A stretch of DNA of 14,241 nt from SIG588 sp045599305 (GTDB lineage: Bacteria; Bacillota; Clostridia; Oscillospirales; Acutalibacteraceae): positions 1 to 14,241 of the forward strand of contig JAZRVU010000060.1 of assembly GCA_045599305.1 (NCBI GenBank), given 5' to 3'. The notes under the pieces were generated by a model. The model did no database searches. It was not told the origin of the DNA and was given only the letters and a program-made list of their open reading frames with translations. Both the position numbers and the translations under genes were made by a program. Below, piece after piece: positions 6,267 through 13,313 of the stretch; the stretch's first letter is position 1; the number at the start of each line of letters is the position of its first letter.

Positions 6267-6863
6267 ATGCTAAAACGGAATTTGCTCAGATCAGCAGTCT
6301 TGACAGCAGCCGTCATTTGTATGTTTCTATCAACTGCATGCGGTGGTGATCCGACAAAGGGAAACACAGAACAAACTCCATCTCAGGCCAGCGCTGAGAC
6401 AACAGGCGATCAATCTCCTTCTGCTTCTTCAGTGACTGAAGCGGAATCGAAACCGTCCGCAACTCCTTCCGAAGCCCCGAGTAACGCAATCGCTAAAATA
6501 AACGGAGGCGCTGACGAGACCGGTATTTATTCCATTGTTGTCAGGTTGACTGATCAGGCCGCCGACAAAGGTGTGGTCGAAATGGTTTACTATGGGGCGA
6601 AGGGTTCCCCTCAGGAAAATTCTGTTGTAAACACATTCCGCATTGAGTATTATAAGGAGCCTGCCGGGACCTTTGAAATTCAAACATTCTTCAACGGAGA
6701 AGTGTATCAGAACATGCATCACAAAGACGAAGTAAAGGTGGTAAACACTTTTGGTGCGACTCTCCGTGCCGGTAATGTAATCATTTCATATACGCCTGAC
6801 GGCGGGGATACTCAGGAAATATTCAGAGCCGATGCGGAGTACTTCCGCGCTTTTGCGAACTGA
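6267..6863 (+). CDS. Lipoprotein of unknown function
   Basis: A 198-residue secreted, membrane-anchored protein. The signal peptide MLKRNLLRSAVLTAAVICMF leads to the lipobox LSTAC, with lipidation at Cys24. Residues about 28-72 are a Ser/Thr/Pro/Glu-rich linker (SQASAETTGDQSPSASS and similar). The remaining roughly 125 residues look like a compact beta-rich domain (IYSIVVRLTDQAADKGVVEM, TFEIQTFFNGEVY, NVIISYTPDGGDTQEIFRA) that I do not recognise. The start ATG 6267 has an ideal AGGAGG five bases upstream; readings from further upstream lack a ribosome site. Base composition is visibly more AT-rich than its neighbours, both in the gene and in its flanks, suggesting a different history. A strong terminator follows at 6944-6992. 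No promoter was convincing. Confidence 0.88.
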   Translation: MLKRNLLRSAVLTAAVICMFLSTACGGDPTKGNTEQTPSQASAETTGDQSPSASSVTEAESKPSATPSEAPSNAIAKINGGADETGIYSIVVRLTDQAADKGVVEMVYYGAKGSPQENSVVNTFRIEYYKEPAGTFEIQTFFNGEVYQNMHHKDEVKVVNTFGATLRAGNVIISYTPDGGDTQEIFRADAEYFRAFAN

Positions 6864-6894
6864 CAGATCCACATAGCAGTTGTTCTCGCAAGAA

Positions 6895-6918
6895 ATCCGA
6901 TCCACGGTGTGATCGGAT
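6895..6918 (+). repeat. Hairpin downstream of the lipoprotein gene
   Basis: ATCCGATC (6895-6902) and GATCGGAT (6911-6918) form a perfect 8-bp stem with loop CACGGTGT. It is followed by ATATTCCGATTT rather than a clean T-run. Probably a 3'-end stabilising stem or a weak first terminator. Confidence 0.5.
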
Positions 6919-6943
6919 ATATTCCGATTTGTTGAGTTAAAAA

Positions 6944-6992
6944 ACTACCTACCGAAATAGAGTCATTATCTCTTTCGGTAGGTAGTTTTTTT
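6944..6992. terminator. Bidirectional intrinsic terminator
   Basis: ACTACCTACCGAAA (6944-6957) and TTTCGGTAGGTAGT (6973-6986) form a perfect 14-bp stem with seven T residues at 6986-6992. On the minus strand it is followed by a run of six T (the A-run 6939-6944). It can end both the lipoprotein transcript and the hydrolase/DUF4886 operon. The loop itself can close with GAG/CTC. Confidence 0.95.
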
Positions 6993-7030
6993 ATATTGTA
7001 TCATGCAGGGGAAAATATGCTTTCTGTTCT

Positions 7031-7765
7031 TTAAAGCGGCCGCACGATCTTGGCCACCGCGCGGCGGATGGCCGCGATCCGCTCGGGGTCGATGGCCTCA
7101 TCCCCCTCATGCGGCACAAAGTCATTTTGCAGGATATCGCCGCCGCACAGCGCCGCGAACCAAGTGGCGCCCGCCGCAAACCGACCATAGTTCCACGACA
7201 GGTGGAAGCCGTCCCGCATGAGCGAGAGATCGGCGAACAGCGGCTCCTGCTCGCGCAGATACTGGATCACCTGCCCCACGGGGATCACGGGGGCGTCGAT
7301 CAGGCGGCTCGCCATCTCATACGCGTCGGTCAGACGGCGGTACATCTCCTGCTGATCGTTGTGGTAGTGCACGAAATCGGGGTGCTTTTCATAGGCCCAC
7401 GTCTGCTGAAGATACAGCTTGGCGCCGGGGCACTCCCGCCGCACGAAATCGGCCAGATCGGTGAGATAGGGCACATAACTCTGCGGGCGGCCGCTGAGTC
7501 CGCTGACCTGCTGCAGGGTAATGATGTCCCACTGCTCGGCGTGCAGCCCCTCGATCAGCGAGACGCGCCGCTCGGTGCTGTGGCCGTTGACCTCATACAC
7601 ATAGCAGACCTCGCCGCTTTTCATGTTGTTCCAATGCCGTTCCAGTGAACAGCCGCCGATATACAAACCCACTGTAAACACATCCGCGCCGGCCGCCTCG
7701 CCGATGTCGTGCAGCCACCGATGCGCGTCCTGCCCGAAGCTGTTGCCGATCGTCAGGATCTTCAT
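7031..7765 (-). CDS. DUF4886 / SGNH-hydrolase-like protein
   Basis: A 244-residue protein with no signal peptide, so probably cytosolic. The N-terminus MKILTIGNSFGQDA places Ser9 in a GNSF block equivalent to the nucleophile block of SGNH esterases. WDIITLQQVSG (79-89) resembles the strand and loop carrying later conserved blocks. DGFHLSWNYGRFAAG gives Asp185 and His188 in the D..H arrangement of the catalytic pair near the C-terminus. This is the DUF4886 pattern. An esterase such as a carbohydrate deacetylase is a reasonable reading but not shown. The ribosome site AAGGGGAG lies in the 14-base gap behind the glycoside hydrolase gene, so the two form an operon and may act on the same substituted sugar. 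Confidence 0.9.
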   Translation of the reverse strand: MKILTIGNSFGQDAHRWLHDIGEAAGADVFTVGLYIGGCSLERHWNNMKSGEVCYVYEVNGHSTERRVSLIEGLHAEQWDIITLQQVSGLSGRPQSYVPYLTDLADFVRRECPGAKLYLQQTWAYEKHPDFVHYHNDQQEMYRRLTDAYEMASRLIDAPVIPVGQVIQYLREQEPLFADLSLMRDGFHLSWNYGRFAAGATWFAALCGGDILQNDFVPHEGDEAIDPERIAAIRRAVAKIVRPL

Positions 7766-7779
7766 AAAAGTCTCCCCTT

Positions 7780-10677
7780 TCAGATATCAAAGCCGAAGGT
7801 GACGAAACTGTATTCATCTGTCCAGCCGAGATTCCGGTTGTCATGCGTCGTGAAGGTGTCGGGCGAGGCACAGTAAAATTCGCCGCATTTCAGATGATGG
7901 GGCCCGAGCAGGTTGCGGCAGCCGCTGTAGAGGACGATCTCCACCGTGTTGTCTCCCTCATGCAGCAGTTCGGTCACATCGCAGACAAAGGGCGAGAAGG
8001 ACAAAAAGCCCGCATCCTGCCCGTTTACCCGCACCTTGGCGGCGGGGGCGTGCAGTGCCGCCAGCCGCACCGCATAGCGGGTGCCGGCCTGCGGCTTGAG
8101 CGTCACCGTCTGCGTCAGCGTGGCGGTGCCGGCGAAGAACCACAGCCCCTGCTCGGTCAGATCCCGCACGTCCGCCTTTTCGGGCAGCGGCGCCAGCGCG
8201 AACTCGCGCCCGCCGAAGACGGTGCGGCGCTCGCCGAAGCGCGGCGTTTCCGCCGCCTGCAGGGCGAACTGCCCCACGATGTAGATGCTCTCGATCTCGC
8301 AGTCCATGACCAGTCGGTTCCACACCGACTCATGCACATTGGGCTGTCCGAACAACTGATACAGTTCTTCTTCCTGCGTAAAGTGACCCGCCATCAAGAT
8401 CTCGTTCGTCCCCTCCCTCAAAAGCGGGCGAATGTCGGTCAGGCGGAAGGATTTATCCACAAAATAGCCGAGATCGTCAAAATCGCAGGCCTGCCCGTTC
8501 ACGGTGAAGGTGTAACGGTCGGGGCGCTCCACCGCCATTTTCACGGTGGGCACACCGCCAAGCGAAGCCGCGCGGAAGGTGTAGCGCAATTCCACATCGC
8601 AGGGGTGTCCCAGCAGCACCAGCTTGTCCTGGATATCCAGCACATAGGTGGCGGGCTGCCACTCTCCGCCGTCCACGCGCCACTCGGCGAAGTCCAGCGT
8701 GAACGCGTTGTCGGTGACCGTCAGAGCCGCCTCGGTGCCGAGCGGCAGCGACACGGCGTCCGGCGTGTCGACCGCGGCCGTGGGCAGGTCACACGGCTCG
8801 GTCACCAGCAGATAGTCCCCGTACATATCGAAGGCGAGCGACACCACGGTATCTTCCCCGTCAAAGCGGGCGGCCAGCGGCGTGCGGCTGTCATCTGTCA
8901 AATCCCACACCCACACGCGGCGGTGGCCGTGAAGCGTGATCGCCGTCTCATAGCAGGCGGTGGACAGGTTGGTCAGATACACATAGCGGCGCCCGTCCTC
9001 CAGCACCCGCTCGGCCGCGTGGATGGCGGCACACTCGGCGCCGTCCGCCGTCAGCGACAGCGAGGCGGTCGCGGCCTTGAGCGCGGCCATGTCGGCGGGG
9101 ATCACCATTGCCGTCAGTTCTTTTATACGGTCATCGGGCGCGCCGTCGATGCAGGTGGGCAGGGCGCCCAGCGCATAAATGCGCCCGCCCGCCTTGGCAA
9201 AGCGGAGCAGCAGATCGAAGGTGCTCTCCGAAAGGGTATAGATCTCCGGCAGGGCGACTACGCGGTAGGTGTACTGCCCCATTTTCAGGCCGTCCGCCGT
9301 CACGTCGCCGTGGCCGCGCAGCAGTTCCTCATCGCCCAGATGATAAAAGATGTGCGCATCATTGAGGGCCTGCACCGTATTGAGGAAGATGCGGTCGAAC
9401 GCCTCACCGGCGGTATAGTCCTGCGGGGTGTAGACCATGTATTCCGAACGGATGGGGTGGATGAGCAGCAGTTCGGCCGCCTCGCGTCCCTCGCGCAGAT
9501 GCGCGCCCAGCGCGGTGAAATAGCGGTTGAACGCCGCGTAGGGCTCACCGAACCACGGCTGCTGGATGAACAGCGAGGCCGGCCAGTCGCGCTTGCGCAG
9601 GCCGCGCAGAGTGTAGCCCTGCAGGTGCTGGCAGATATCGGTCACTCCGTTGACGAACTGCCATTGGGCGATCCATTTCAGTTCGTTCAGGCTCACGTCC
9701 CACCCGCAGCCGGCAAAGGTCTCGGTGATGGTGGGGCGCCCGAACTGGGCGGCGGCACTGCTCAACTGCTTGGGCACCAGCGGATTGTGCACCTCGCGGC
9801 AGAGGTGGTCGATACCCGGGAACTGGAAATACTCATAGCACGGCATAGCCGCACCGATGCTGCGCGTCTGGGTGAGCAGCGAATCCTCATACATCATGTG
9901 GCCGGTGAGCCGGCAGTTGTGCGCGGCGCACCAGTCGTGCAGCGGCTTGACGAAGTGGTGCACGACCAGCTCATTGGCCAGCGTGAAAAAGCGGTAGCGA
10001 TACAGGGCACTGCCCTCGGCATCAAAATACAGAAGCGGCAGTTTCTCGCGCATATCCTCGCCGTACCGCTCCTGCCACAGAGCACACAGCGTGTCCGACC
10101 ACGGCAGGTGGCCGGTGGCGCTGTCATACTGCGGCTCGTCGGTGAAGAAACCGCGGATGCGCCCGTCGAAATAGGGCTTCAGCCGCTCATAATACCGCTC
10201 GTGCGTGACCGAGATGAAATACTCCGTCGCCTCGCGGCACATGATGTCGATATAGTGCGAGGTGGGCACATAGTAGATGGCCACGGCCCCCGCACAGGGC
10301 GCCGAAAGACGGGCCACACGCCCGTCTGCCACCTCATAGAGCCCCAGCAGATGCTCCGGCAATGCCTCCCCCGCGGCCAGCGTTTTCACCCACATCTGCT
10401 TTTGCTGGAACGCCTCGCTGCGGGCGGGCACCACATCGTTGCCGGCGCCGCTGGGCCAGCCGTTCTCGTCATAGAGCCACGGCTCCATACCCAGTTCGTC
10501 CGCTTTTTTGATGGCGGTCTCCATCCGGTCGAACCACTCATCGCTCATATATTTTGTCTGTAATCCGCCGCGCGCGTGCAGGAAAAATCCGTGGATGCCC
10601 ACATCGTGCATCCGCTCGATCTGATCCTCCAGTTCGGCGTCCTCCAGCTTGTCATTCAAACTCCAGAAAGGCAGCAT
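7780..10677 (-). CDS. Large glycoside hydrolase-like protein (GH106/GH2-like architecture)
   Basis: A 965-residue protein without signal peptide, likely acting on imported oligosaccharides. The first roughly 400 residues look like a hydrolase barrel. They begin MLPFWSLNDKLEDAELEDQI, then GIHGFFLHARGGLQTKY (about 27-43) and PWLYDENGWPSG (about 66-77). Acidic candidates for catalysis are in GFFTDEP (Asp180, Glu181) and TITETFAGCGWD (Glu319). The middle is an alpha/beta region that may be a glutamine-amidotransferase-like or beta-galactosidase-type accessory domain. The C-terminal 300 residues are beta-sandwich, with YTFRAASLGGVPTVKMAV and a final sugar-binding-like module containing KVRVNGQDAG, EGDNTVEIVLYSG and NLLGPHH. 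I recognise the general family of 'glycosyl hydrolase' proteins but cannot assign a CAZy family or substrate; rhamnosidase-type activity is one option. The start at 10677 is set by ribosome spacing. Confidence 0.88.
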   Translation of the reverse strand: MLPFWSLNDKLEDAELEDQIERMHDVGIHGFFLHARGGLQTKYMSDEWFDRMETAIKKADELGMEPWLYDENGWPSGAGNDVVPARSEAFQQKQMWVKTLAAGEALPEHLLGLYEVADGRVARLSAPCAGAVAIYYVPTSHYIDIMCREATEYFISVTHERYYERLKPYFDGRIRGFFTDEPQYDSATGHLPWSDTLCALWQERYGEDMREKLPLLYFDAEGSALYRYRFFTLANELVVHHFVKPLHDWCAAHNCRLTGHMMYEDSLLTQTRSIGAAMPCYEYFQFPGIDHLCREVHNPLVPKQLSSAAAQFGRPTITETFAGCGWDVSLNELKWIAQWQFVNGVTDICQHLQGYTLRGLRKRDWPASLFIQQPWFGEPYAAFNRYFTALGAHLREGREAAELLLIHPIRSEYMVYTPQDYTAGEAFDRIFLNTVQALNDAHIFYHLGDEELLRGHGDVTADGLKMGQYTYRVVALPEIYTLSESTFDLLLRFAKAGGRIYALGALPTCIDGAPDDRIKELTAMVIPADMAALKAATASLSLTADGAECAAIHAAERVLEDGRRYVYLTNLSTACYETAITLHGHRRVWVWDLTDDSRTPLAARFDGEDTVVSLAFDMYGDYLLVTEPCDLPTAAVDTPDAVSLPLGTEAALTVTDNAFTLDFAEWRVDGGEWQPATYVLDIQDKLVLLGHPCDVELRYTFRAASLGGVPTVKMAVERPDRYTFTVNGQACDFDDLGYFVDKSFRLTDIRPLLREGTNEILMAGHFTQEEELYQLFGQPNVHESVWNRLVMDCEIESIYIVGQFALQAAETPRFGERRTVFGGREFALAPLPEKADVRDLTEQGLWFFAGTATLTQTVTLKPQAGTRYAVRLAALHAPAAKVRVNGQDAGFLSFSPFVCDVTELLHEGDNTVEIVLYSGCRNLLGPHHLKCGEFYCASPDTFTTHDNRNLGWTDEYSFVTFGFDI

Positions 10678-10685
10678 TGTCATAT

Positions 10686-10691
10686 CACCCC
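10686..10691 (-). promoter_or_regulatory. Ribosome binding site deciding the hydrolase start
   Basis: GGGGTG on the minus strand lies eight bases before ATG 10677 but only two bases before the in-frame ATG 10683, so translation most likely begins MLPFW at 10677 and not MTMLPFW. Confidence 0.7.
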
Positions 10692-10708
10692 ATCATTCAT
10701 TTGGAGAT

Positions 10709-10738
10709 ATTGTAGCACGTTTTCGACCGGTTTGTCAA
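10709..10738 (-). promoter_or_regulatory. Promoter of the hydrolase/DUF4886 operon
   Basis: On the minus strand TTGACA (10738-10733), 18 bases, then TACAAT (10714-10709). The -10 is about 31 bases before the start codon, leaving a short leader. The spacer contains AACCGGTCG, sharing the ACCGGTC core of the dyad in the promoter at 5476-5504. Confidence 0.85.
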
Positions 10739-10781
10739 TCTGCCGGGCCGGTACTTTTCGCAAAAAAACAGCCGGGGCAAC

Positions 10782-11052
10782 GCCGAGTGTTCCAAAGGAC
10801 ACTCGGCAAATGATGTGTTCCGCAAGCGGAACGTGATGTGCGCTTTGCGCATGATGTACGCCTGCGGCGAGTGATGTGCGCCTCGACGGCGCGTGAGTGG
10901 AACACATCACATCACTTTGCGGTGCAACCGCAAAACATCACTATGGCGAAGCCATACCATCACTTGCCCCATATCGCTTGCGCAGCAAGCGATATGGGGC
11001 AAACATCATTGAGTTTTTCTGCCAGGCAGAAAAAAACTCCTGTTGAAAACAG
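10782..11052. repeat. Array of hairpins separated by TGATGT / ACATCA
   Basis: This is most of the 500-base gene-free stretch between the hydrolase and oxidoreductase operons. Hairpins: 10782-10807 (GCCGAGTG..CACTCGGC, one bulge), 10817-10832 (GTTCCG/CGGAAC), 10839-10851 (TGCGC/GCGCA), 10859-10869 (CGCC/GGCG), 10878-10892 (GCGCC/GGCGC), 10916-10934 (TTTGCGGT/ACCGCAAA), 10942-10956 (TATGGC/GCCATA), 10964-11002 (18-bp perfect stem), 11011-11039 (GAG..CTGCC/GGCAG..CTC, two-base bulge) and 11040-11052 (CTGTT/AACAG). The stems differ in sequence but the joints are constant: TGATGT at 10811, 10834, 10852 and 10872, then the reverse complement ACATCA at 10904, 10909, 10935 and 11003, with variants at 10894 and 10957. 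TGATGTGTTCC (10811-10821) and GGAACACATCA (10899-10909) are an exact inverted pair. No family name is known to me. Confidence 0.9.
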
Positions 11053-11090
11053 AAAAACAGACTGATAGATCAAACTACCAGTCTGTTTTT
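11053..11090. terminator. Bidirectional terminator after the oxidoreductase gene
   Basis: AAAAACAGACTG (11053-11064) pairs perfectly with CAGTCTGTTTTT (11079-11090), giving a T-run on either strand. It lies about 95 bases past the oxidoreductase stop codon on the minus strand. Confidence 0.88.
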
Positions 11091-11148
11091 GTTTATGAGT
11101 CCACACTTACCACGCAATGGTGTTTGTGCTCTGAAACTGTCCTTTAGT

Positions 11149-11168
11149 ACACGGCTGTTTTGCCGTGT
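11149..11168. repeat. Small hairpin after the oxidoreductase gene
   Basis: ACACGGC (11149-11155) and GCCGTGT (11162-11168) form a 7-bp stem with loop TGTTTT, 18 bases past the oxidoreductase stop. No T-run follows on the minus strand, so it is likely a 3' stem rather than the terminator. Confidence 0.45.
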
Positions 11169-11185
11169 CAAATGGAGATATCGGT

Positions 11186-12343
11186 TCAGATCGCGTCGTA
11201 ATCCGGCAGGTTCAGTTCAATCTCATGGCCGCACTGAGCGGACTTCATGATACCGTCGATGATCGCCTGGTTGTGGAAGATCTGACGGGTGGGCACAGGA
11301 GCCGTGCCGCCTTCGCGGATGGCGTTGATGAAGGAGCGCAGCTTCGCATAGAAGAGGCCCTTCGCCGCATCGCCGGTGTTCTTCACCAGCGGAACTTCGA
11401 ACTCGACCTGAGAAGAGCCGACGTTCTTGTAGATCTTCATGGGCTTATCAAAGGTGCCGTTCCAGCAATCGGTGGAGGGGATACGCAGACCGCCCTCGGT
11501 TCCGAGGATGATGGTGTCACCGGGCGTGTTGATGTTCATAGCCCAGGAGATACGGAAGTCGAGGATGATGTCGCCCTCGAGACGGACAAACGCAGCGGCG
11601 AAGTCGTCCACATTGAAGCGGGCGGCGTCCACTTTGCCCAGATACTTCTCGCTCTTGCCGAAGAAGTCGGACTTGTAACCGGAAACGGTCAGCGGCTTGG
11701 GATAGCCGATGGCGTTGAGGACCACGTCCAGAGAATAGCAGCCGATGTCACCGACAGCGCCGATACCGGCGGTCTTGTCTTCGATGAAGGTGCTGCAGGG
11801 GATGCCGCGGCGACGGCCGCCGCCGGTCTGGATGTAGTAGATACGGCCGAGCTCGCCGGACTGGACGATCTCTTTGATCTTCTGCATGTTGGCGTCCATA
11901 CGGGGCTGGAAGCCGACGGTGAGGATCTTGCCGCTCTTCTTCTCGGCTTTGATCATCTCGATAGCCTCTTCGGTGGTGACACTCATCGGCTTTTCGAGCA
12001 TGACGTGCAGGCCGTGCTCCAGAGCATAGATGGTGCAGGCCGCATGCTGGCGGTTATAGGTGCACACGCACACTGCATCCAGATCCTCGTTGTCGATCAT
12101 GGACTTGTGATCGGGATAGAGATGCACGCCCTCGATACCGAACTTCTCAAAGAACTTCTGGGCCTTGCCGGGGATGAGGTCAGCGCCGGCCACGATCTCC
12201 ACATCGGGCATCTGCTTGAGAACGCTGACATGGGCCTCGGCGATCCAGCCGGTACCGATGATACCGAACCGCATCTTCTTGGTCGCCTCGATCTTCTTCT
12301 CCTCTTTCGCCTGTTGGAACTGGCTCAATACTTCGTCTGCCAT
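11186..12343 (-). CDS. Gfo/Idh/MocA family NAD(P)-dependent oxidoreductase
   Basis: A 385-residue cytosolic dehydrogenase of sugars, polyols or inositol-type substrates. The Rossmann nucleotide site is FGIIGTGWIAEAH (26-38), followed by the family motif LEKP (116-119), where the Lys takes part in catalysis, and GDIGCYSLD (198-206) supplying Asp199, Tyr203 and Asp206 of the substrate site. The C-terminal beta-sheet domain is complete. An unusual charged extension of 23 residues precedes the Rossmann fold. It is kept because AGGAGG stands eight bases before this ATG, while the internal ATG at residue 24 has no good ribosome site. The gene follows the TIM-barrel isomerase gene by 25 bases in one operon. 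The substrate is not readable from sequence. Confidence 0.95.
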   Translation of the reverse strand: MADEVLSQFQQAKEEKKIEATKKMRFGIIGTGWIAEAHVSVLKQMPDVEIVAGADLIPGKAQKFFEKFGIEGVHLYPDHKSMIDNEDLDAVCVCTYNRQHAACTIYALEHGLHVMLEKPMSVTTEEAIEMIKAEKKSGKILTVGFQPRMDANMQKIKEIVQSGELGRIYYIQTGGGRRRGIPCSTFIEDKTAGIGAVGDIGCYSLDVVLNAIGYPKPLTVSGYKSDFFGKSEKYLGKVDAARFNVDDFAAAFVRLEGDIILDFRISWAMNINTPGDTIILGTEGGLRIPSTDCWNGTFDKPMKIYKNVGSSQVEFEVPLVKNTGDAAKGLFYAKLRSFINAIREGGTAPVPTRQIFHNQAIIDGIMKSAQCGHEIELNLPDYDAI

Positions 12344-12368
12344 GGTTGTTTCCTCCTATAATAAAATT

Positions 12369-13199
12369 TTAATAGGTCTGCGTTTTCAGATAGTCGATGC
12401 TCGCCTTGATGCTTTCCATCGGTGTCATATCCAGCGCGGGCTGATCCTGCTCCACGATGACCCAGCCGGCACCGGCATCGGCGGCGGCGGCCAGAATGGC
12501 GGGAATGTCCTGCAGGCCCATGCCCACGGGACGGAAACCGAAGGTATTGTTCGGCTTCGCGGGCTCGTTCGCCTGCGGCTTGTCATCCACGCCGATCAGA
12601 TCGAACAGCTTGCCGGTGGCTTTGCCTTCCTGATAGAAGTCCTTCAGATGCACCACAGGCGCGCGGCCGGTGTACTTGCGGACATACTCGGCCGGCACCT
12701 CGCCGCCGATGTTCGCCCAGCAGGTGTCGATCTCGGTCTGCAGGCAGTCGGCCGGGAAGGACTGATACATCACGTCCAGCGCCCACTCGTCGCCGGTCTT
12801 GAAGAACTCAAAATTGTGGTTGTGATAGAGCAGCGTCATGCCGTACTTTTTCGCCTCGGCGGCGATGCGGGGCAGATTTTCCTCCAGCACATGGAAATCC
12901 TTGCGGGTGGGAAGATAATCCCCCGACATATGCGGGATGACGATGAACTTGCAGCCCACCGCGCCATAGAGCGCCATGGTCTCCTCGGTTTTATCCAGCA
13001 TATCCGTCAGCGGCACGTGCGCCGAGATCGGATCCAGCCCATACTGTGCGCAGAGCGCCTTGACTTCTTCGGCGGAATGGTCAAAGAGACCGGCAAATTC
13101 CACCCCGTCGTAGCCCATTTCGGCCACGGCCTTGAGGGTGCCGGCAAAATCCTTGGCCATATTGTCGCGAACGGAATACAATTGCACGCCAGTTTTCAT
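12369..13199 (-). CDS. Sugar phosphate isomerase/epimerase (AP endonuclease 2-type TIM barrel)
   Basis: A 276-residue xylose-isomerase-like TIM-barrel enzyme, IolE/IolI-like in general layout. It begins KTGVQLYSVRDNMAKDF and continues GYDGVEFAG. The expected metal ligands are Glu131 (after LLYHNHN), Asp158 in TEIDTCW, His184 in VVHLKD and Glu250 in VIVEQDQP, so a divalent metal site looks intact. The start ATG 13199-13197 has GGAAAGG about ten bases upstream. A longer reading further upstream would cover the promoter region and is rejected. It is the first gene of a two-gene operon with the oxidoreductase. The pair could interconvert a keto sugar and an oxidised sugar or inositol derivative, but the substrate is not known. 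Confidence 0.93.
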   Translation of the reverse strand: MKTGVQLYSVRDNMAKDFAGTLKAVAEMGYDGVEFAGLFDHSAEEVKALCAQYGLDPISAHVPLTDMLDKTEETMALYGAVGCKFIVIPHMSGDYLPTRKDFHVLEENLPRIAAEAKKYGMTLLYHNHNFEFFKTGDEWALDVMYQSFPADCLQTEIDTCWANIGGEVPAEYVRKYTGRAPVVHLKDFYQEGKATGKLFDLIGVDDKPQANEPAKPNNTFGFRPVGMGLQDIPAILAAAADAGAGWVIVEQDQPALDMTPMESIKASIDYLKTQTY

Positions 13200-13227
13200 A
13201 AAAACACAACCTTTCCCAATATTCCTC

Positions 13228-13256
13228 TTGTATTTTACCGAAAATAGTGGTATATT
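13228..13256 (+). promoter_or_regulatory. Candidate promoter of the AraC-type regulator gene
   Basis: TTGTAT (13228-13233), 17 bases, then TATATT (13251-13256). The -10 lies inside the dyad TGGTA-TAT-TACCA (13248-13260). Confidence 0.5.
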
Positions 13257-13260
13257 ACCA
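13232..13260 (-). promoter_or_regulatory. Candidate promoter of the isomerase/oxidoreductase operon
   Basis: On the minus strand TGGTAA (13260-13255), 17 bases, then TAAAAT (13237-13232). The -35 is weak, as is common for promoters that need an activator such as an AraC-family protein. It overlaps the divergent candidate promoter almost completely. Confidence 0.4.
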
Positions 13261-13262
13261 GT
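13246..13262. promoter_or_regulatory. Candidate operator dyad between divergent genes
   Basis: AGTGGTA-TAT-TACCAGT, with six of seven pairs symmetric. It covers the -10 of the regulator promoter and the -35 of the isomerase promoter, so one bound protein could affect both. The local AraC-type regulator is the obvious candidate, though AraC sites are often direct rather than inverted repeats. Confidence 0.4.
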
Positions 13263-13302
13263 CATAAGGCAAGATAAAGTAGACAAAAATTGCTATCATT
13301 CC

Positions 13303-13308
13303 GAGGTG
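13303..13308 (+). promoter_or_regulatory. Ribosome binding site for a GTG start
   Basis: GAGGTG lies five bases before GTG 13314. This selects GTG as the start of the regulator over the in-frame TTG at 13290, which has no ribosome site. Confidence 0.7.
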
Positions 13309-13313
13309 ATACC

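Noticed and set aside
7843..10563. Long open frame on the plus strand, antisense to the hydrolase gene
   Set aside because: The translation is low-complexity (His, Arg, Gln, Val) and has no recognisable motif or ribosome site. The minus strand reads as a coherent enzyme.
10964..11002. End of an insertion sequence
   Set aside because: No transposase or remnant, no second copy and no target duplication were seen in the window.
10782..11052. CRISPR array
   Set aside because: The constant element is only six bases, the intervals are palindromic and of unequal length, the constant element changes strand midway, and no cas gene is present.
10838..11065. Small protein gene within the hairpin array
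   Set aside because: No ribosome site is present, the frame is made of hairpin arms and TGATGT joints, and the codons have no coding-like bias.
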